Shown: positions 45,486 through 57,479, counted from the first letter of the stretch. The stretch is 64,000 nucleotides of DNA from Microdochium bolleyi (GCA_001566295.1 KQ964247.1:1798001-1862000); one strand, 5' to 3'. Notes: a model not told the origin generated them from the letters alone. Program-made: numbers and translations.

Positions 45486-47637
45486 CAGTCACCAGCAGCA
45501 GCCAGTCATCCTCGCGGAGACTGAAGCAGCCATCTCTACCCGCATCAAGGTTATGGCAATGCAACTGTGGCAGGCGTCCACTGAAGCGGAGTTATCATGC
45601 GGGGCTCAGCATTCACCGGACCCTGATCGGGCCATCCAGCTCCGGACTCAAGCACCGAAGACTTCCGGCCAGCCGGTTATTATCCGCCATTCTCCTTGTG
45701 TATTTTCCCTTGTTTACCGTCAAGCGAGCGAGCATCTGCTTTCCATTTTCCCGGGGTTCTCAAACATCAATACCACCCACCGCCAGCTCGGTCGAATATC
45801 CTCTCAACTCTTTTGTCATTTGGTTCGGGCTAGGCGGTTCGCATTTGATTGCATTTGAAGCCGGGCAGGCTCTCGACATCTTGAGACTGGGCTCAATTTT
45901 CCCTTTTTTCCTACTTTCCTTGGGTCGAACACAAAGAGGTATATGCAGCAATGCACCATCATCATCACCAATCCTGGCATAGAACCAGGACAGTATTTTC
46001 TGGATATCCAACCCATTTCCTTTCGGCACCGGCATACAACGACTTTCTTCCAGGGCAGTTTCATCCGAGCCAGGCTAATTCGCCCACGACTCGTCACGAC
46101 AGTCGTCGGCTTGCACATTCACTCAACACTCTTACTTCACCAGACGTCTTGGCTTTATCTTTAATTCTTCTTAACGATATCACGAACACTCATCACGAAT
46201 AATCCTTATGCGCTTCACGACGACTTTTACGACACGAACAGAAACAGTCGCAGCTTGATGCTGCATACTCTCTTCGAAAACAAAAGCCGAACAAGCTCTT
46301 ACGGACATTCACTGAGCATTAATTGGTGGACTGGTTTCGCCACTGCTCTCGATGGGTCGCTCCGGCCCGACCGTGGCCAAGAATGCCATTTGACATGGCA
46401 CTTGCGCTCGATCGTGGCAAGCCAAGACTCACATTGTCCTTGCGGACGATGAATTAGGTGAAGCTTGGATGTGCAGAAGGCATCTGGAACTGTCATCAAG
46501 CTAGGCATCCGCATTACAAGCGGACTCTGCAGTGCAGAGTTATGTGCGAAGTCATAATATCGTCGAATCCGTCCACTGCGGGCAGCTGGCATCGAGTCGG
46601 CCTCTCTGTGCTCTCCCGCGCGACTCTCCGGGTTTTGTAGGCTTTAGGCAAATCACTCGTCCACCGCACACCGCTAGCCGGTGTCTGTGGCAGACGAAGC
46701 CGTAGCCCACTACCCCGCGAGTCTCGAGGGAGACAGCAGCGCAGAGGAGAGCTGTGGCCTGACAGCCCAGTAGTTGACGGATAGTGGCTCATCCCACCAC
46801 AACCGGGGCCGGACTCCAAGGAAAGCAGGTCGATCTGCGGGGTTGGGCACCGGTGGGCCTCCTGGATCCCGCTGCGCGGGTTTCCAAAGCCGACACAAAA
46901 ATAATCGGAGGCATGGGGTGCGGGGAGAGCTCTGGTGTATAAGCACGCGGCTGTGTCCTGGAGGCGCAGCCCGGCACACCAGGGCTTCTCAAATCATTAA
47001 AACTACTCAAGCTATCAGCCCCAAAAAAAAGACAAGTAGTAAAATGAATCAACATCAGTTGTCACTTAAAACAAATGATGGCCGCTAAAGTACATGTGAT
47101 GTGAGACTGCCGTGCATGTTTGCTATTCCGAGAGCGTCGACGAGTTAGGTCTATCGTCATGAAGTATACTCCTGCATTCATTCAGCGCTTCTCGCGCCAC
47201 TTTCTAGACCGGGATGTCTGTCTGCATGGTATGTCATCGAGCGGTTCGTCCACCGTGACACCCGACAGCGTCACGACACACCTCCCAATGGCTCTGGAGA
47301 TCATTCTTGCATTCTTGTATAACTTGTCCAGGCAGTTTGTGTTCATTGGAACTGTGGTGACGAGAGAGACAGATACACACACACATGACACAAAAAAAGA
47401 AGAAGGGCGGGTAAGGGTCCTTGCGGACTTCTGACTCGGAAACTCGCAAGCAAGTGTAATTTTACATTCTGCCGGCCGCGCTGTCCGGGCGCGCATTTCG
47501 CGAAGCAAGCACATAAGGTACCACCCCTATCATGGAAAAAACCATCGTTCTAGGTATGCCCCAGGCTTGTGACATGTCGCCGCAGTATACATGAGACATT
47601 GTAGCTCAGGTAGTTAGTTGTCTGATCAATGACACCA

Positions 47638-47659
47638 GTCTCGCATGCACATGCGAGAC
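47638..47659. repeat. Perfect inverted repeat, 10-bp arms
   Basis: Arms GTCTCGCATG and CATGCGAGAC are separated by two bases. The repeat lies immediately before a TC/AC microsatellite and could form a hairpin or cruciform. Confidence 0.85.
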
Positions 47660-47667
47660 AACTCTCT

Positions 47668-47669
47668 GG

Positions 47670-47705
<36 letters not shown>

Positions 47706-47720
47706 CACACACACAAACAC
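47668..47720. repeat. Compound (TC)n(AC)n microsatellite
   Basis: A TC run passes into an AC run, with two interruptions at the right end. Confidence 0.9.
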
Positions 47721-48205
47721 TCCATACACGACGTCACAGTTCAGGACAGCAGTAGCTCGTTTGTCAAATCATGTCGATAATCATATTCATTCTCAAACCA
47801 GGCAAGGCTCAATATACAACTAGACACAGCAACTAGACCAAACATTGCGAGAGACAGCCAAGCAATTGGAGCAAAGACCAAAAGTTCAAAGAAGCCAGAT
47901 CCGTTACGCCACCTGCGCCATGTGATGCAAACCGTGCGTGCGCGCTGTGTGGATAACCCAGACGGGCTCGCATGGACGAAGTATCTTTTGGAACAAGGAA
48001 AAAAAGAAAAAGAAAAGCCCAGCCAGTCCCGAAAACGCCGGAGGGTGATGATATGCTGTTGTGTGAAGCTGCCAGGGGGGGCTCCATGTTCGTGGAGGCG
48101 TGACAGCTAAACTTTTAGATGGTTGTGTGTTTTGTGTACACGTAAATGACATGGCCCATTGGACGGTGGCGAGGACTGCCCCAGTCGCATCGACATTAAA
48201 AGATC

Positions 48206-49531
48206 TTAGTTCTTCTTGCTGCTAGCCTTGGCCTTCTTGCCGGCAGTCTTCTTCTTGTTGGCGTCCGAGTCGCTGCTGTCAGTCAGCGCGGGGCTGCCGG
48301 TCTCGCGGTAGACCTCGCGCTCGAGGTCACGGGCGGCATCGCGGGAGGCGCGCTCGGCAATCTCGACGGTGCTCTGGCGGCGGCCAGCCTCGGTGATCTT
48401 CTTGGGGTTGGCGGCGCGGTTGGAGCGGCGGAGGTAGCTGGAGATGAAGAAGGAGACGAAGAGGTAGGTGAGGGGCAGGAGGTAGATGACGTTGACCCAG
48501 ATGGCAAAGGTCGAGCCGGCGGCGGTGACGCAGGGGGTGTCGCGCCAGACGGTCTCGTACTCGACGGCGCCCTTGCCGGAGCCGGCAGCCGGGGACGGGG
48601 TGGCGGCCGAACCGGACTTTGCGGCAACGGGGACCTGGATGGGCGCGGTGTAGGAGATGAAGGAGTGGGCGGTGGCCCAGAAGACGCCAATGACGAACTG
48701 GGAGATCTGGAGGGTCGTGAGGGAGCGCTTGATGGCCTGGGGCACCTTGATGTTGAAGGCGGTGACGGTGTAGTAGGTGTACATGAGGGAGTGGACGAAG
48801 GAGTTGAAGAAGACAAACATCCAGATCGGGGCCGACATGTAGCGGATGCCCGCCCACATGGCCATCATGGCGCCGGCGTGGTGGTAGGTCTGGAGGGTGG
48901 AGCTGAACTTGCCCTTGGCGAGGATGATGAGGGTGTCGAGGACCTCGTAGAACTTGGAGAGGTAGAAGATCCAGCCGTAGAAGGCGAGACCCTCGTTCCA
49001 GAGGCGACCCGAGACGTCGCGGGAGGGGACACCGGCAGCGTCGAGGAGAGATGCGCCCGAGGCGGACTCCCAAATGCCGGCGGCCTGGTTGTACGAGATG
49101 TCGTTGCCGAGACCCGCGGCGCCGTGGAACTTGCAGAAAGAGTCCATGGTGCCGGCCCAGCCGTTGGGGCCGCTAGGGCTGGCGATACTGCGGCGGAGGA
49201 CGCCGAGGGTGCCGTACCAGGTCCAGGCCGAGTAGACGGCGAGGAAGATGTTGTGAGCGATGACGAAGGCGTTGAAGGCGCGGGTCTTGCTAATGGCCCA
49301 GGGCCGCTTGTTGGTCGACTTGTTGTAGGCGTTGAGGGCCTTTGCGGTGACGGCATAGACGGTGGCAATGGTCAGCGGGACCTTGGGATCGAGGGCGGCC
49401 GTGAACCAGGCGTCGGGGATGGTGAAAGGCACGTTGTGGCTCGGCGGCGGGAGCGCCATCGGGTCGGCCGGCGGCGGCAGCTGGAACAGCGAGACATCGG
49501 CCGGCGTGGTGAAGAGATATGGTTGCGCCAT
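48206..49531 (-). CDS. Fatty-acid elongase, ELO family (fungal)
   Basis: Single exon of 441 residues. ELO proteins are ER multi-pass condensing enzymes that add two carbons from malonyl-CoA to long fatty acyl-CoAs. Family marks: YLSKFYEVLDT (190-200; the K-x2-E-x2-D motif), the histidine box as QTYHHAGAM (214-222), and MYTYYTVTAF with following membrane helices. The first position of the usual HxxHH box is Gln (QTYHH). The C-terminus is lysine-rich (KKKTAGKKAKASSKKN), as in ER membrane proteins with cytosolic basic tails. A Ser/Ala/Gly loop lies near 325-340. The frame extends 11 codons upstream without an ATG; ATG 49531 has a good context (CACCATGG). Very-long-chain fatty acid or sphingolipid supply is the likely pathway. 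Confidence 0.9.
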   Translation of the reverse strand: MAQPYLFTTPADVSLFQLPPPADPMALPPPSHNVPFTIPDAWFTAALDPKVPLTIATVYAVTAKALNAYNKSTNKRPWAISKTRAFNAFVIAHNIFLAVYSAWTWYGTLGVLRRSIASPSGPNGWAGTMDSFCKFHGAAGLGNDISYNQAAGIWESASGASLLDAAGVPSRDVSGRLWNEGLAFYGWIFYLSKFYEVLDTLIILAKGKFSSTLQTYHHAGAMMAMWAGIRYMSAPIWMFVFFNSFVHSLMYTYYTVTAFNIKVPQAIKRSLTTLQISQFVIGVFWATAHSFISYTAPIQVPVAAKSGSAATPSPAAGSGKGAVEYETVWRDTPCVTAAGSTFAIWVNVIYLLPLTYLFVSFFISSYLRRSNRAANPKKITEAGRRQSTVEIAERASRDAARDLEREVYRETGSPALTDSSDSDANKKKTAGKKAKASSKKN

Positions 49532-49578
49532 GGTGAGGATGTTGTGAGGCAGCTGGCAAACCACGAGATATGTGTAGC

Positions 49579-49612
<34 letters not shown>

Positions 49613-52600
49613 ATCGTCACAACCTCAAACAGAGGAACAAGCACGGCTGGAGGGCAGCGAGGCGCCGCGGGACGAGTTATATGTGTGTGCGAGTGGCCCT
49701 CAGCATCACGAATTTTTGCCGCTCCTCTGTGCTCCTCGGTAGCCAAGCCATGACGGGGCCGTGGTCTTGCGACACGCCTGCCGCCGGAAGACTGGGGAAA
49801 GGTGGGCCGGCGCCAAAGTGCCTACTGGAGTAGTAAAGGCACGCGGCCTGCCCAGGTGTCCTCGTTGCCGTTCTGGGCCGTGGTATGCGAATGAGGGCGG
49901 GCGTTGCGAGTGTTCGTGAGTTGTTGTTCGCCTCCGCCCGCCGACGTTGGTGGTTCCTCAACAAAACAGCCCTTGCCTGCGTGGCAGATCCCTGGACGGG
50001 CTCCACTGCTGCGGGCTGGCACACCCGCCGTGCCCTCCCATTGGCCCTCTCCTCGGGTCTGGCCCTTTTGGGAAACTGTCGGTCGTGCCTTCCCTCAGAG
50101 TCTTCGTCTCGTCTCTTGCTCCAACACAAGGCAACAAAGGTCCAGTGCTGATCAGTGCGATTCTGGGAGGTGCTCGAGGTGCTCGGCCTGGCTGGGCTCG
50201 CGTCTGCCGATGCTGCTGCCTTTGCCTCTATCTTGCCTCAGGGCGGCGATGCGAAAAGCAACCTCTACGATGGCTGTTCTCGAGGCTTGAGACAGCAGGC
50301 TCCGGCAAGCCACGGCGTGGCCCCGGCGCCGCTGCCCGATCCGACATCGTTGGGACTCTCAGACATAATCCTCCGGAGCCCCGGACTGCGCAGGGTCCCG
50401 CGCAATGGGGCCCGTTCAGTCCCCGTCGCCATCTTTGCGAGATGCGAAGAGTGATTACGGGGGTCCCTGTTTCGCCGATCGCAGCGTGCTTTCACATGTG
50501 AAAGCGCACGTGTCTCTCTGGCAGGGCTGGGTGACGGTTGCACATGCTGCCGTCGCGAGGTCGACGGCGGAGAGCAATAGCTCGACTCTAGGACACACCT
50601 TCAGAGCTCATGCATGGCACTTGTCAAGATCCACACCGACGTCAATTTGTTGAATGGTAGCCAAGCCAAGCCTTGCCTCTGCCTCTGCCATGTGAGAGAG
50701 TCCCGTCGCATCCACCAAGTAATTGTTTCCAGGCACGAAACCTGGCTTCGATATCGGATGCTGTGCGCCTGCTCTCGCACAGAGTGTGCTGCGCTGCGCT
50801 GCCCAATCATGACCGGAAGGTTACAACGCATAACACGTGAGAAGGCAATCTCAGCTGCAGCTTTCGTGGCTCACGTTCCTGATCTAAAACGCGGGGTGCT
50901 TCATACTGGCTGGCTGTTGTGGTTGCACAGCCACGTGCAGAGACAAGTTGTGAGGTTGCAACAAGCTCTTTGTCCGTCAGAGATGTCTTAGCCACGGCCT
51001 GACTTACAACCTTCAACGGTATCTCCTACTGTAAACCTCTTGTCGTTCCTTCGAGAGGCTACCCATCTGCACTGGCTCGAGCCTGCATGCAGCACTTGCG
51101 GCCGCCCTATGCAGGCTTCGCAGAGTTCTGGAATATTCAGAGTTTCACATGCCAAGCCTCGAGTATCTGCTATGCACGAGCTATCATCATCATCATCAGT
51201 AGCCCTGGGCTGTCGAAGATGGAGGCTATCGACGGCCTCACCACTTTTGGTGTGCGCCGTCCGTGGACTCCATTCCATGCTCGGTCCACCGGTGCTATTT
51301 CCGGGTCCCACTGGTGGTTGATTCTTCGTACTGGCCTTGTGGGTTTGACATGTGAGCTGGGCCCAATCCCATGTCAGCATGTCCGCTCAGGATCACAACA
51401 ATTCCATCCCGAGTGATCTCGAAACACCATGGACCGCATGCCGCCCGGCGCAACTCTCGGATTCGCGATATCGGCAAAACTCGACCTAATTGGCTCCTTG
51501 TCTTGTTGGTCACAATGAACAAACATCGCACGAGCAACAGAAACGCAGCGATGGGCGTGTGTAGTGGGCCGAGGGGTACTCTGTCGGATTCCAGGTCAGA
51601 AAGCACTGGAGCATGCTTCCGGGCTGCCCCGCGTTTCGATTCCTGGGCGCCTCGCTCGGAGCAGAGGAAGCATGACGAGAAGAATACCAGGAGGGAAGAA
51701 AAAAAGAGGGTAACGAGTATCCCAACAAATTCGGCAACAAGATACCTTGGTACACACCCGCGCCCCATGTGGTGCGGGGCTTCAGGGTCCTGGCTCATCC
51801 AGCTTTTTAGCGTGGCAGGCTTTTTTGCATGTGACACTAAAAGAGTCCTGGGGCTTCTAGATCACCCGCGAACGTGGTGCTGCAGCTCGATAGCTTAATT
51901 AGTTGTGTCCGATCCCACCAAAATGTCGTAGTCATGCCGGTAGTGGTGCTTCATCCCGCCGTGGCTTGATTATACGTGGTTCGTCGCAGTCCGAGGTGGC
52001 TCTCGGCTGACATGACGGAGGAGACTCGGTTTCCGAGGGCCGTCGCACTGCTGGGGTTGTCCCTTCGCATTGCGCGTGGCACTGTTCATGCTGCACCTCG
52101 AACCCCTCGAACGTCTATCCTCGCAGAGTCGATCAAGGAACGCATTCAGGCCATTACATGACCATGACACCATGGCTCCAGACTTCATGCCTTCCCAGGG
52201 CTACAGCATCGCATCTGACATGTCGTACCCTCCCCGTCTTGTCCATAACGAGGCAACTCGGACGTCGCTAGCAGTGACAACTCGCAATTCTTGGACAAGT
52301 CCAAGTCGGGAGCACATCCGCATCCGTGGCCAACAGCGGCGAAGCTGTGCTACCGGGCTCATCGCAGCTCAGGGAGTCGACACTTGTGACAGACAGATGG
52401 TCCTATCTCCGCACCCGTGGCATCCGTGGCACCCGCGGACAGCCGGGCCGAGAGGCGGGTGGAGCGCGCGGGAGCGCGATGATGCAGGGGTTTAGACACC
52501 AACGGACAACGTCCGTTGGCAATGACTTGATAGCACCTTCAACAGCTTGATCGCTTCAGCCTGGACGAGCGCCATCGCCGAAACTCGCAGCACAACAGTG

Positions 52601-52827
52601 CACAACAGTGATCTGGAGAGCATCAGTCACGTGTATGACACACACGATAACCATCAATGCATCATCGTGACGTTGTCACTTCATGATCATTCTTGAATTG
52701 CGTCAGCTCTGACACCTCCGAGTACACGTATCTACTGGCCCAGCCAAGATAACATTTCAAGCTCGGCCCAGAGTTCCATAGAAGCGTCTCACGGCGATAG
52801 CAGCGGGGCCAGCACGGACTCCCAGCC
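49532..52827. promoter_or_regulatory. Divergent region, elongase / alcohol oxidase, with five CCTCGG-type sites
   Basis: About 3.3 kb between divergent lipid genes, with no supported ORF. CCTCGG occurs at 49734-49739 and 50051-50056, and its complement CCGAGG at 51569-51574, 51991-51996 and 52033-52038. This is the core recognised by FarA/FarB-type fatty-acid regulators. Function is inferred. Confidence 0.4.
49586..49612. repeat. TG microsatellite in the elongase leader
   Basis: About 13 TG units, 55-81 bp upstream of the elongase start codon and probably inside its 5' UTR or core promoter. Confidence 0.9.
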
Positions 52828-55541
52828 ATGGCGACCATCTCCCGGCCAGCTCGGGCAGCGCCCGTCCCCTTGCAAGCTCCCGAGCCGGAGGCGGGCGATT
52901 ACTTCACAGACCTGCAATGGCAGGTCTACGACGCCCTCATCGACGCCGTCGTCCCGTCCATCGTGGTCGCCTCGGGCTCAGACACCACCGCAGCCGGCTC
53001 CGATGCCGACAGGCACCTCGTCGTATCCGAGGAGCAGTGCGCAGCGGCCTATGACGATCTCGTCAGCACACTCAAGGCTCCACCAACATATGATCAGTTC
53101 AAGGAGTTCCTTGCGGCGAGGCCGCTCGAGAACCCGCGGTTCCGCAAGCAGATACGACGGCTCTTGGACAGCACGCCCAAGTCTGCCCGCAAGCAGCTCG
53201 GGGGCGCTCTGAACCTCATGACGTGAGTATCAGCCAGCTCGTACCGCGCATGTCGCTATCAGTGCCTGCATATGTACAAAGTAGTTTTGCTAAACACCGA
53301 AACACGACCGCAGCCGCCGCACAGGGAGCCTGCTCGCGACCGGCTACTGGACCCCGTTGCACCAGCAGCCCGTCTATATCCGCGAGAGGATCATCCAGTC
53401 CTGGATCACAGCGTGGACGCCCGTATGGCCGCTCCTCGCCAGCTCATTCTGCACGCTCGCCCGCGTCGGCTGGGCCCCGACGGACCCCCTGTTCCACAAG
53501 CTCAGCGACTACACGGACCACATCGACGACTACGTCCCGGGCTCCGAGGTCGACTATCGCTTCCTCCAGTTCGGCCCTTCCCTCGAGCCTGCCGTGGTCG
53601 AGACGGACATCGTCATCATCGGCTCGGGCTGCGGCGGCAGCGTCGCGGCCAAGGTCCTCGCCGAGGCTGGCCACCGCGTGGTCGTGGTAGACAAGGGGTA
53701 CTACTTCCCACCCTCCCACCTGCCCATGGCCGCCGAGGCCGGGCAGCACTTCCTCTTCGAGGGCGCCGGGGCGGTGCAGGCCACCAACGGCGCCATGTCG
53801 ATTCTCGCGGGGTCCTGCTGGGGCGGCGGCGGGACGGTGAACTGGAGCGCGAGCCTGGAGCCGCAGGACTTTGTGCGCGAGGAGTGGGCTGCGTCCGGCG
53901 GGGGCGTGGACGGGGACGAGGGCGGCAGCCAGGGGCTCGCGTTCTTCCGCGAGCAGGAGTTCCAGGACTCGATCGACCGCGTGTGCGACACGATGGGCGT
54001 CAGCGCGGCGCACGTCCGCCAGAACCACGGCAACCGGGTGCTGCTCGAGGGCGCGGAGCGGCTGCGCTGGCGCGGCGGCAAGGCGTGCCCGCAGAACACG
54101 GGCGGCAACGAGCACTACTGCGGACGGTGCAGCCTGGGCTGCGGCGCCGGCGAGAAGCAAGGGCCTGCCGTGAACTGGCTGCCCGCGGCGCAGAAGGCCG
54201 GGGCGCAGTTCATCGAGGGGTTCCATGCTACAGAGGTGCTGTTTGACGAAGACGGACATTCAGAAGAAGGTGCCAAGAGGAAAGCCATCGGTGTGATTGG
54301 GCAGTGGACGGCCAGGGACGAGGATGGGTTCGTCCACTCGCCGCCAGGAGACCGGGTGCAGAGACTCGTTCGAATCTCGGCGAAGAAGGTCATCATGTCG
54401 TCCGGAGCCCTGAATAGCCCGCTGCTGCTGATGAGGAGTGGTCTGCAGGTAAGACAAGAATCCTTACAGGCCAAGCCAACTCCCCAGAATAGCACGACAT
54501 GGCGGACTAACACTTCTGCCCCTAGAACCCTCATATCGGCAAGAACCTGCACCTGCATCCCGCGGGCATGCTGACCGCAGCCTTCCACGAAGACGTGAAA
54601 GGATGGGAGGGTGAGTTCTGATGCAATGGCTCCCAAAAATATGGCCAACATAAATCTTGCGGCTGCTGACAGGTAGAAACCCCGTCTATCACAGGCGGCA
54701 TCCTAACATCAGTGATATCCGACTTTGAAAACCTCGACGGCAACGGGCACGGCGTCAAGCTGGAAACCTCCTCGATGCTGGTGAGCGACCTCCTCCATCA
54801 AGCCCTTCCTCCCACAGTTTCTTCCCAAGCCACACACCTCAACATGCCACTTTGTGCTAACCATCCCCTTTTCCCGCGTCGTCGTCACAGCCGCACATGG
54901 TCCTCTTCAACCTCCCCTGGCACTCCGCCCTGCAGTGGAAGACGGACGCGCTCAAGTACCGCTCCATGAACTCGTTCATAGCCATGGCGCGGGACCGAGA
55001 CGCGGGCAGCGTCCGCGCCGATCCGGGCGACGCGAGCCGCCCCCTTGTCGACTACACCATCTCCGACCTCGACCGGTCGCACACGCTGCAAGGCCTCGTG
55101 GCGCTCGCGAAGCTGTGCTACGTCCAGGGCGCCGTCGAGATGTGGCCTGCGGTTCCTGGGGTGCCGACTTTCAAGCGATCATCACCACCACCACCCACCG
55201 CCGCCACCGCCACCGCCACCGTCGCCGCCGCCGACGACGACGACGACAACGACCCTCTCGCCGACCCCGCGTTCCAGTCCTGGCTCGCCCTGCTACGCGC
55301 CGCAGACAACCGGCCCCCTCGCGCGCAGCACGCCTCCGCGCACCAGATGGGCACGTGCCGCATGAGCGGCTCCCCCGAGACCGGCGTGGTCGACGGCAAG
55401 GGCCGCGCCTGGGAGGCCGAGGACCTGTACGTCGCCGACGCGAGCGTGTTCCCCTCGGCGAGCGGCGTGAACCCCATGATCACCGTCATGGCGCTCGCGG
55501 ACCGCATCGCGAGGGGCATCGCCGCGGACTGGTCCGTGTAG
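52828..55541 (+). CDS. FAO1: Long-chain fatty alcohol oxidase (GMC family)
   Basis: Exons 52828..53222, 53314..54448, 54526..54610, 54677..54780 and 54891..55541 give 789 residues. FAO enzymes oxidise long-chain alcohols to aldehydes with O2, giving H2O2, in alkane and omega-oxidation pathways (peroxisomal or microsomal membrane). An N-terminal FAO extension (YFTDLQWQVYDALIDAVVPSI) precedes the FAD-binding loop IVIIGSGCGGSVAA (235-240 region) and VVVVDKG. Other marks are SCWGGGGTVNWSAS, CGRCSLGCGAGEKQ, LSGAL-type SSGALNSPLLLMRSG, and the C-terminal HQMGTCRMS (His724) with GVNPMITVMALADRIA (Asn767), the likely catalytic pair. A low-complexity insert lies near 673-701. Exon 4 uses a TAG acceptor at 54676, the only one keeping frame. 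No clear PTS1 at the C-terminus (DWSV). Confidence 0.9.
55180..55255 (+). repeat. Low-complexity coding insert in the alcohol oxidase
   Basis: CAC/CCG/GCC-type triplets encode SSPPPPTAATATATVAAA followed by five Asp. It interrupts the substrate/cap region ahead of the catalytic C-terminus. Confidence 0.75.
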
Positions 55542-56470
55542 AACCAAGCACGCAAGAAACAAACAAACGAGAGAGGCGAATGGAGGAGGAAGGCAGGGCG
55601 GGTTTGTATATAGATTGAGCGTAGTGGTTATCTTGTCTATCAACATATGAGCGTTGAGAAGCAGATGACTGGGAGAGATCCTATTGAGGGAGCTGGTAGA
55701 ACCCCTCCGATGCTTGCGAGACACAGGAGCATCTGGCAATGCAAGCTAGCCTCTGGGAACAACTCCGATAAATTGGTGTGATGTTTTGCTGCAGTGAGTG
55801 CGTTGAGCCCCGTGAAAGGGGTCGGAATGGGTCTACCAACATCGCCAAGTGTCCAGCACGTATGAACATGCTCAAATCTCGGCCTCATACGCATTGAGCC
55901 AGTACCTTGGGCGACTTGGCCAACGGCTTTGCACGACATAGGGTTCGATACAATAAACGCGGTAACTTCCACGTCCCTGGGACAGTCCAGCACAAGGTCA
56001 CTATCCTGAATACGATAGGTGCTAAGACCGCTCAGGTCCGAGTATATTGGTGAATAGCAACGTCGAAATCCAAATCTAGGGCATATCGCCCAAACGTACT
56101 CCAAAGCGCCTGGTCCCCTCCATATTATAACCCCAAGTCTAGTAGATCTAGAAGAACGCCTGCCAGCCCAAAACATGAAAAGCAAAAACAGCCTCGCTCT
56201 GAAAATGTCCAGTGACGGTAACGCGGTATGACCGGGGCGTCGGCAAACAGACCGGCCAGGGACATTAAACAAAATCTGTACGCGTCCGAACTCCGTTAAA
56301 ATGGTGAAGAGGTCGGTGCCTGCTGCCAAAGGCCCAGGCACCGGGGTATCATGAGATGAAGGCGTAAGTGTATCCTTTCTATAGGCGAAGATGCAAAGGC
56401 TCTCCCAGCAAGAATTACGCCGGTAATGGATGTGCCAAAAAAGGGCACAACCGCACATGCGGTTGGTTGT
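55542..56470. other. Convergent intergenic region, alcohol oxidase / FYVE gene
   Basis: About 930 bp, lower in GC than its neighbours. A 272-codon minus frame (55640-56458) has no domain and is not called. Nothing else is seen. Confidence 0.35.
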
Positions 56471-57479
56471 TCAGAAAGTGCTCCAGTTCCAGTCGCGAGG
56501 GACGCTCATGGCCACTTCGGCACACGCCTTGGGTGTCGGGCCACCTTTCATACCCACTGGAGTGGCAAAGATGGGGCTGGTTGGGGCGGTGTTCGGACCA
56601 TGGCCGTGGATCACCGAAGACTCCTCGCTAGAAGCTTGGCTGTTGGTCCGGCTGCGCCATGCCTTGAAGCCAGAGTAGCAGTGGAAGCACGCGCGGCTTG
56701 CGGTGCCACGAGGATTGTAGTTGGCATCCTGATCAAGGGGAACGTCGAAGTTGGAGTGCGAGTCGCAGAAGATGTTGCCGCACTTGCGGCAATGATGCCG
56801 CCTGTTGAAGTAGTTGAAGTGGCGCATGCATGCTGGCTCATCGCATATTGTTGCTTCGGTATCGAGCTGCAAGTGGAGAACATTTAGTAGCTGATCTCCG
56901 GGTAGCTGCTCTACTCAAGAAGAGCCGTGGAAAATCCTCGCTTACCTTCCAGTGGTCGCGTGTAGGAGCTGCTGTGGGCTTCGGGAAAGCGTCCAGGTTG
57001 AGCTCATCGTCCTCGCTATCGTCAGGCAGGCACTTGCCACTGTCGTTTGTTTGGCGGCGGGTAATCCTGCCAAGTGCCCCCAGGCCGCTCAAGGCGAGGA
57101 AGCTGCTGTTGGTGGAAGGGGTAGGAGAGCTACCCTCGTCGTCAGACTTGCGCTGGGCGGCCTTGGACGAGTACTCGTTTGGTCTCAAGACAGCGGGCAT
57201 ATACATGGGCCGGGTGCGCTGGGCGTGGTGGGACATGGGCGAAGTGGCGGTGGGCGAGCCATTGTTCGACGTATTGAGCGGCGAGATCTGTCGCGATGAG
57301 GGGTCTGCGAGCGCCGGGGCAGGCGAGTCCGAGTTCATTCTCCGTGGTTGATGCCGTTGTTGTTGTTGTTGTTGTTGTTGCTGCTGCTGCTGAGGCTGCT
57401 GGATGAACTCATGGTGGTGGTAGAACGGGCCCTTCTGGTGAGGCTGGGGCAGCGTAGGCATTATGAAGTCGGTGGCCAT
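56471..57479 (-). CDS. FYVE zinc-finger protein
   Basis: Exons 57479..56946 and 56866..56471 (GTAAGC donor, GCAG acceptor, phase 0) give 309 residues. FYVE domains bind phosphatidylinositol 3-phosphate on endosomes, vacuoles and autophagic membranes. The domain spans about 177-245 and is built across the splice: the WxxD motif (W177-K-L-D180) is split by the intron. Then come C186-x4-C191, the basic RRHHCRKCG (200-208), C212 and the final CFHC (238-241). The N-terminal 176 residues are disordered: a Gln tract near 28-41, many Ser/Pro sites and an acidic DDSEDDELNLD patch. The short tail ends in DWNWSTF. It has no RING or kinase domain, so neither Pib1 nor Fab1. The partner is unknown; a PI3P effector role is inferred from the domain. 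Confidence 0.88.
57356..57392 (-). repeat. CAG/CAA run (poly-Gln) in the FYVE gene
   Basis: Mixed CAG and CAA codons give a ~12-Gln tract near the N-terminus. Mixed codons suggest a run older or more stable than a pure repeat. Confidence 0.85.

Larger units (their letters stand above)
45486..48205. other. Convergent intergenic region, unknown gene / elongase
   Basis: About 2.7 kb between convergent stops. It contains A runs near 47023-47032 and 47391-47402, a compound microsatellite and an inverted repeat (both listed). No gene is supported. Confidence 0.35.

Noticed and set aside
49532..49564. Eleven-codon upstream extension of the elongase frame
   Set aside because: It contains no ATG; the ATG at 49531 has a strong context and leads directly into the protein.
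55640..56458. 272-codon minus-strand frame between convergent genes
   Set aside because: No motif, many Cys/Trp/Arg codons in an AT-richer spacer, and it occupies the 3' flank of two genes. It could not be supported without transcripts.
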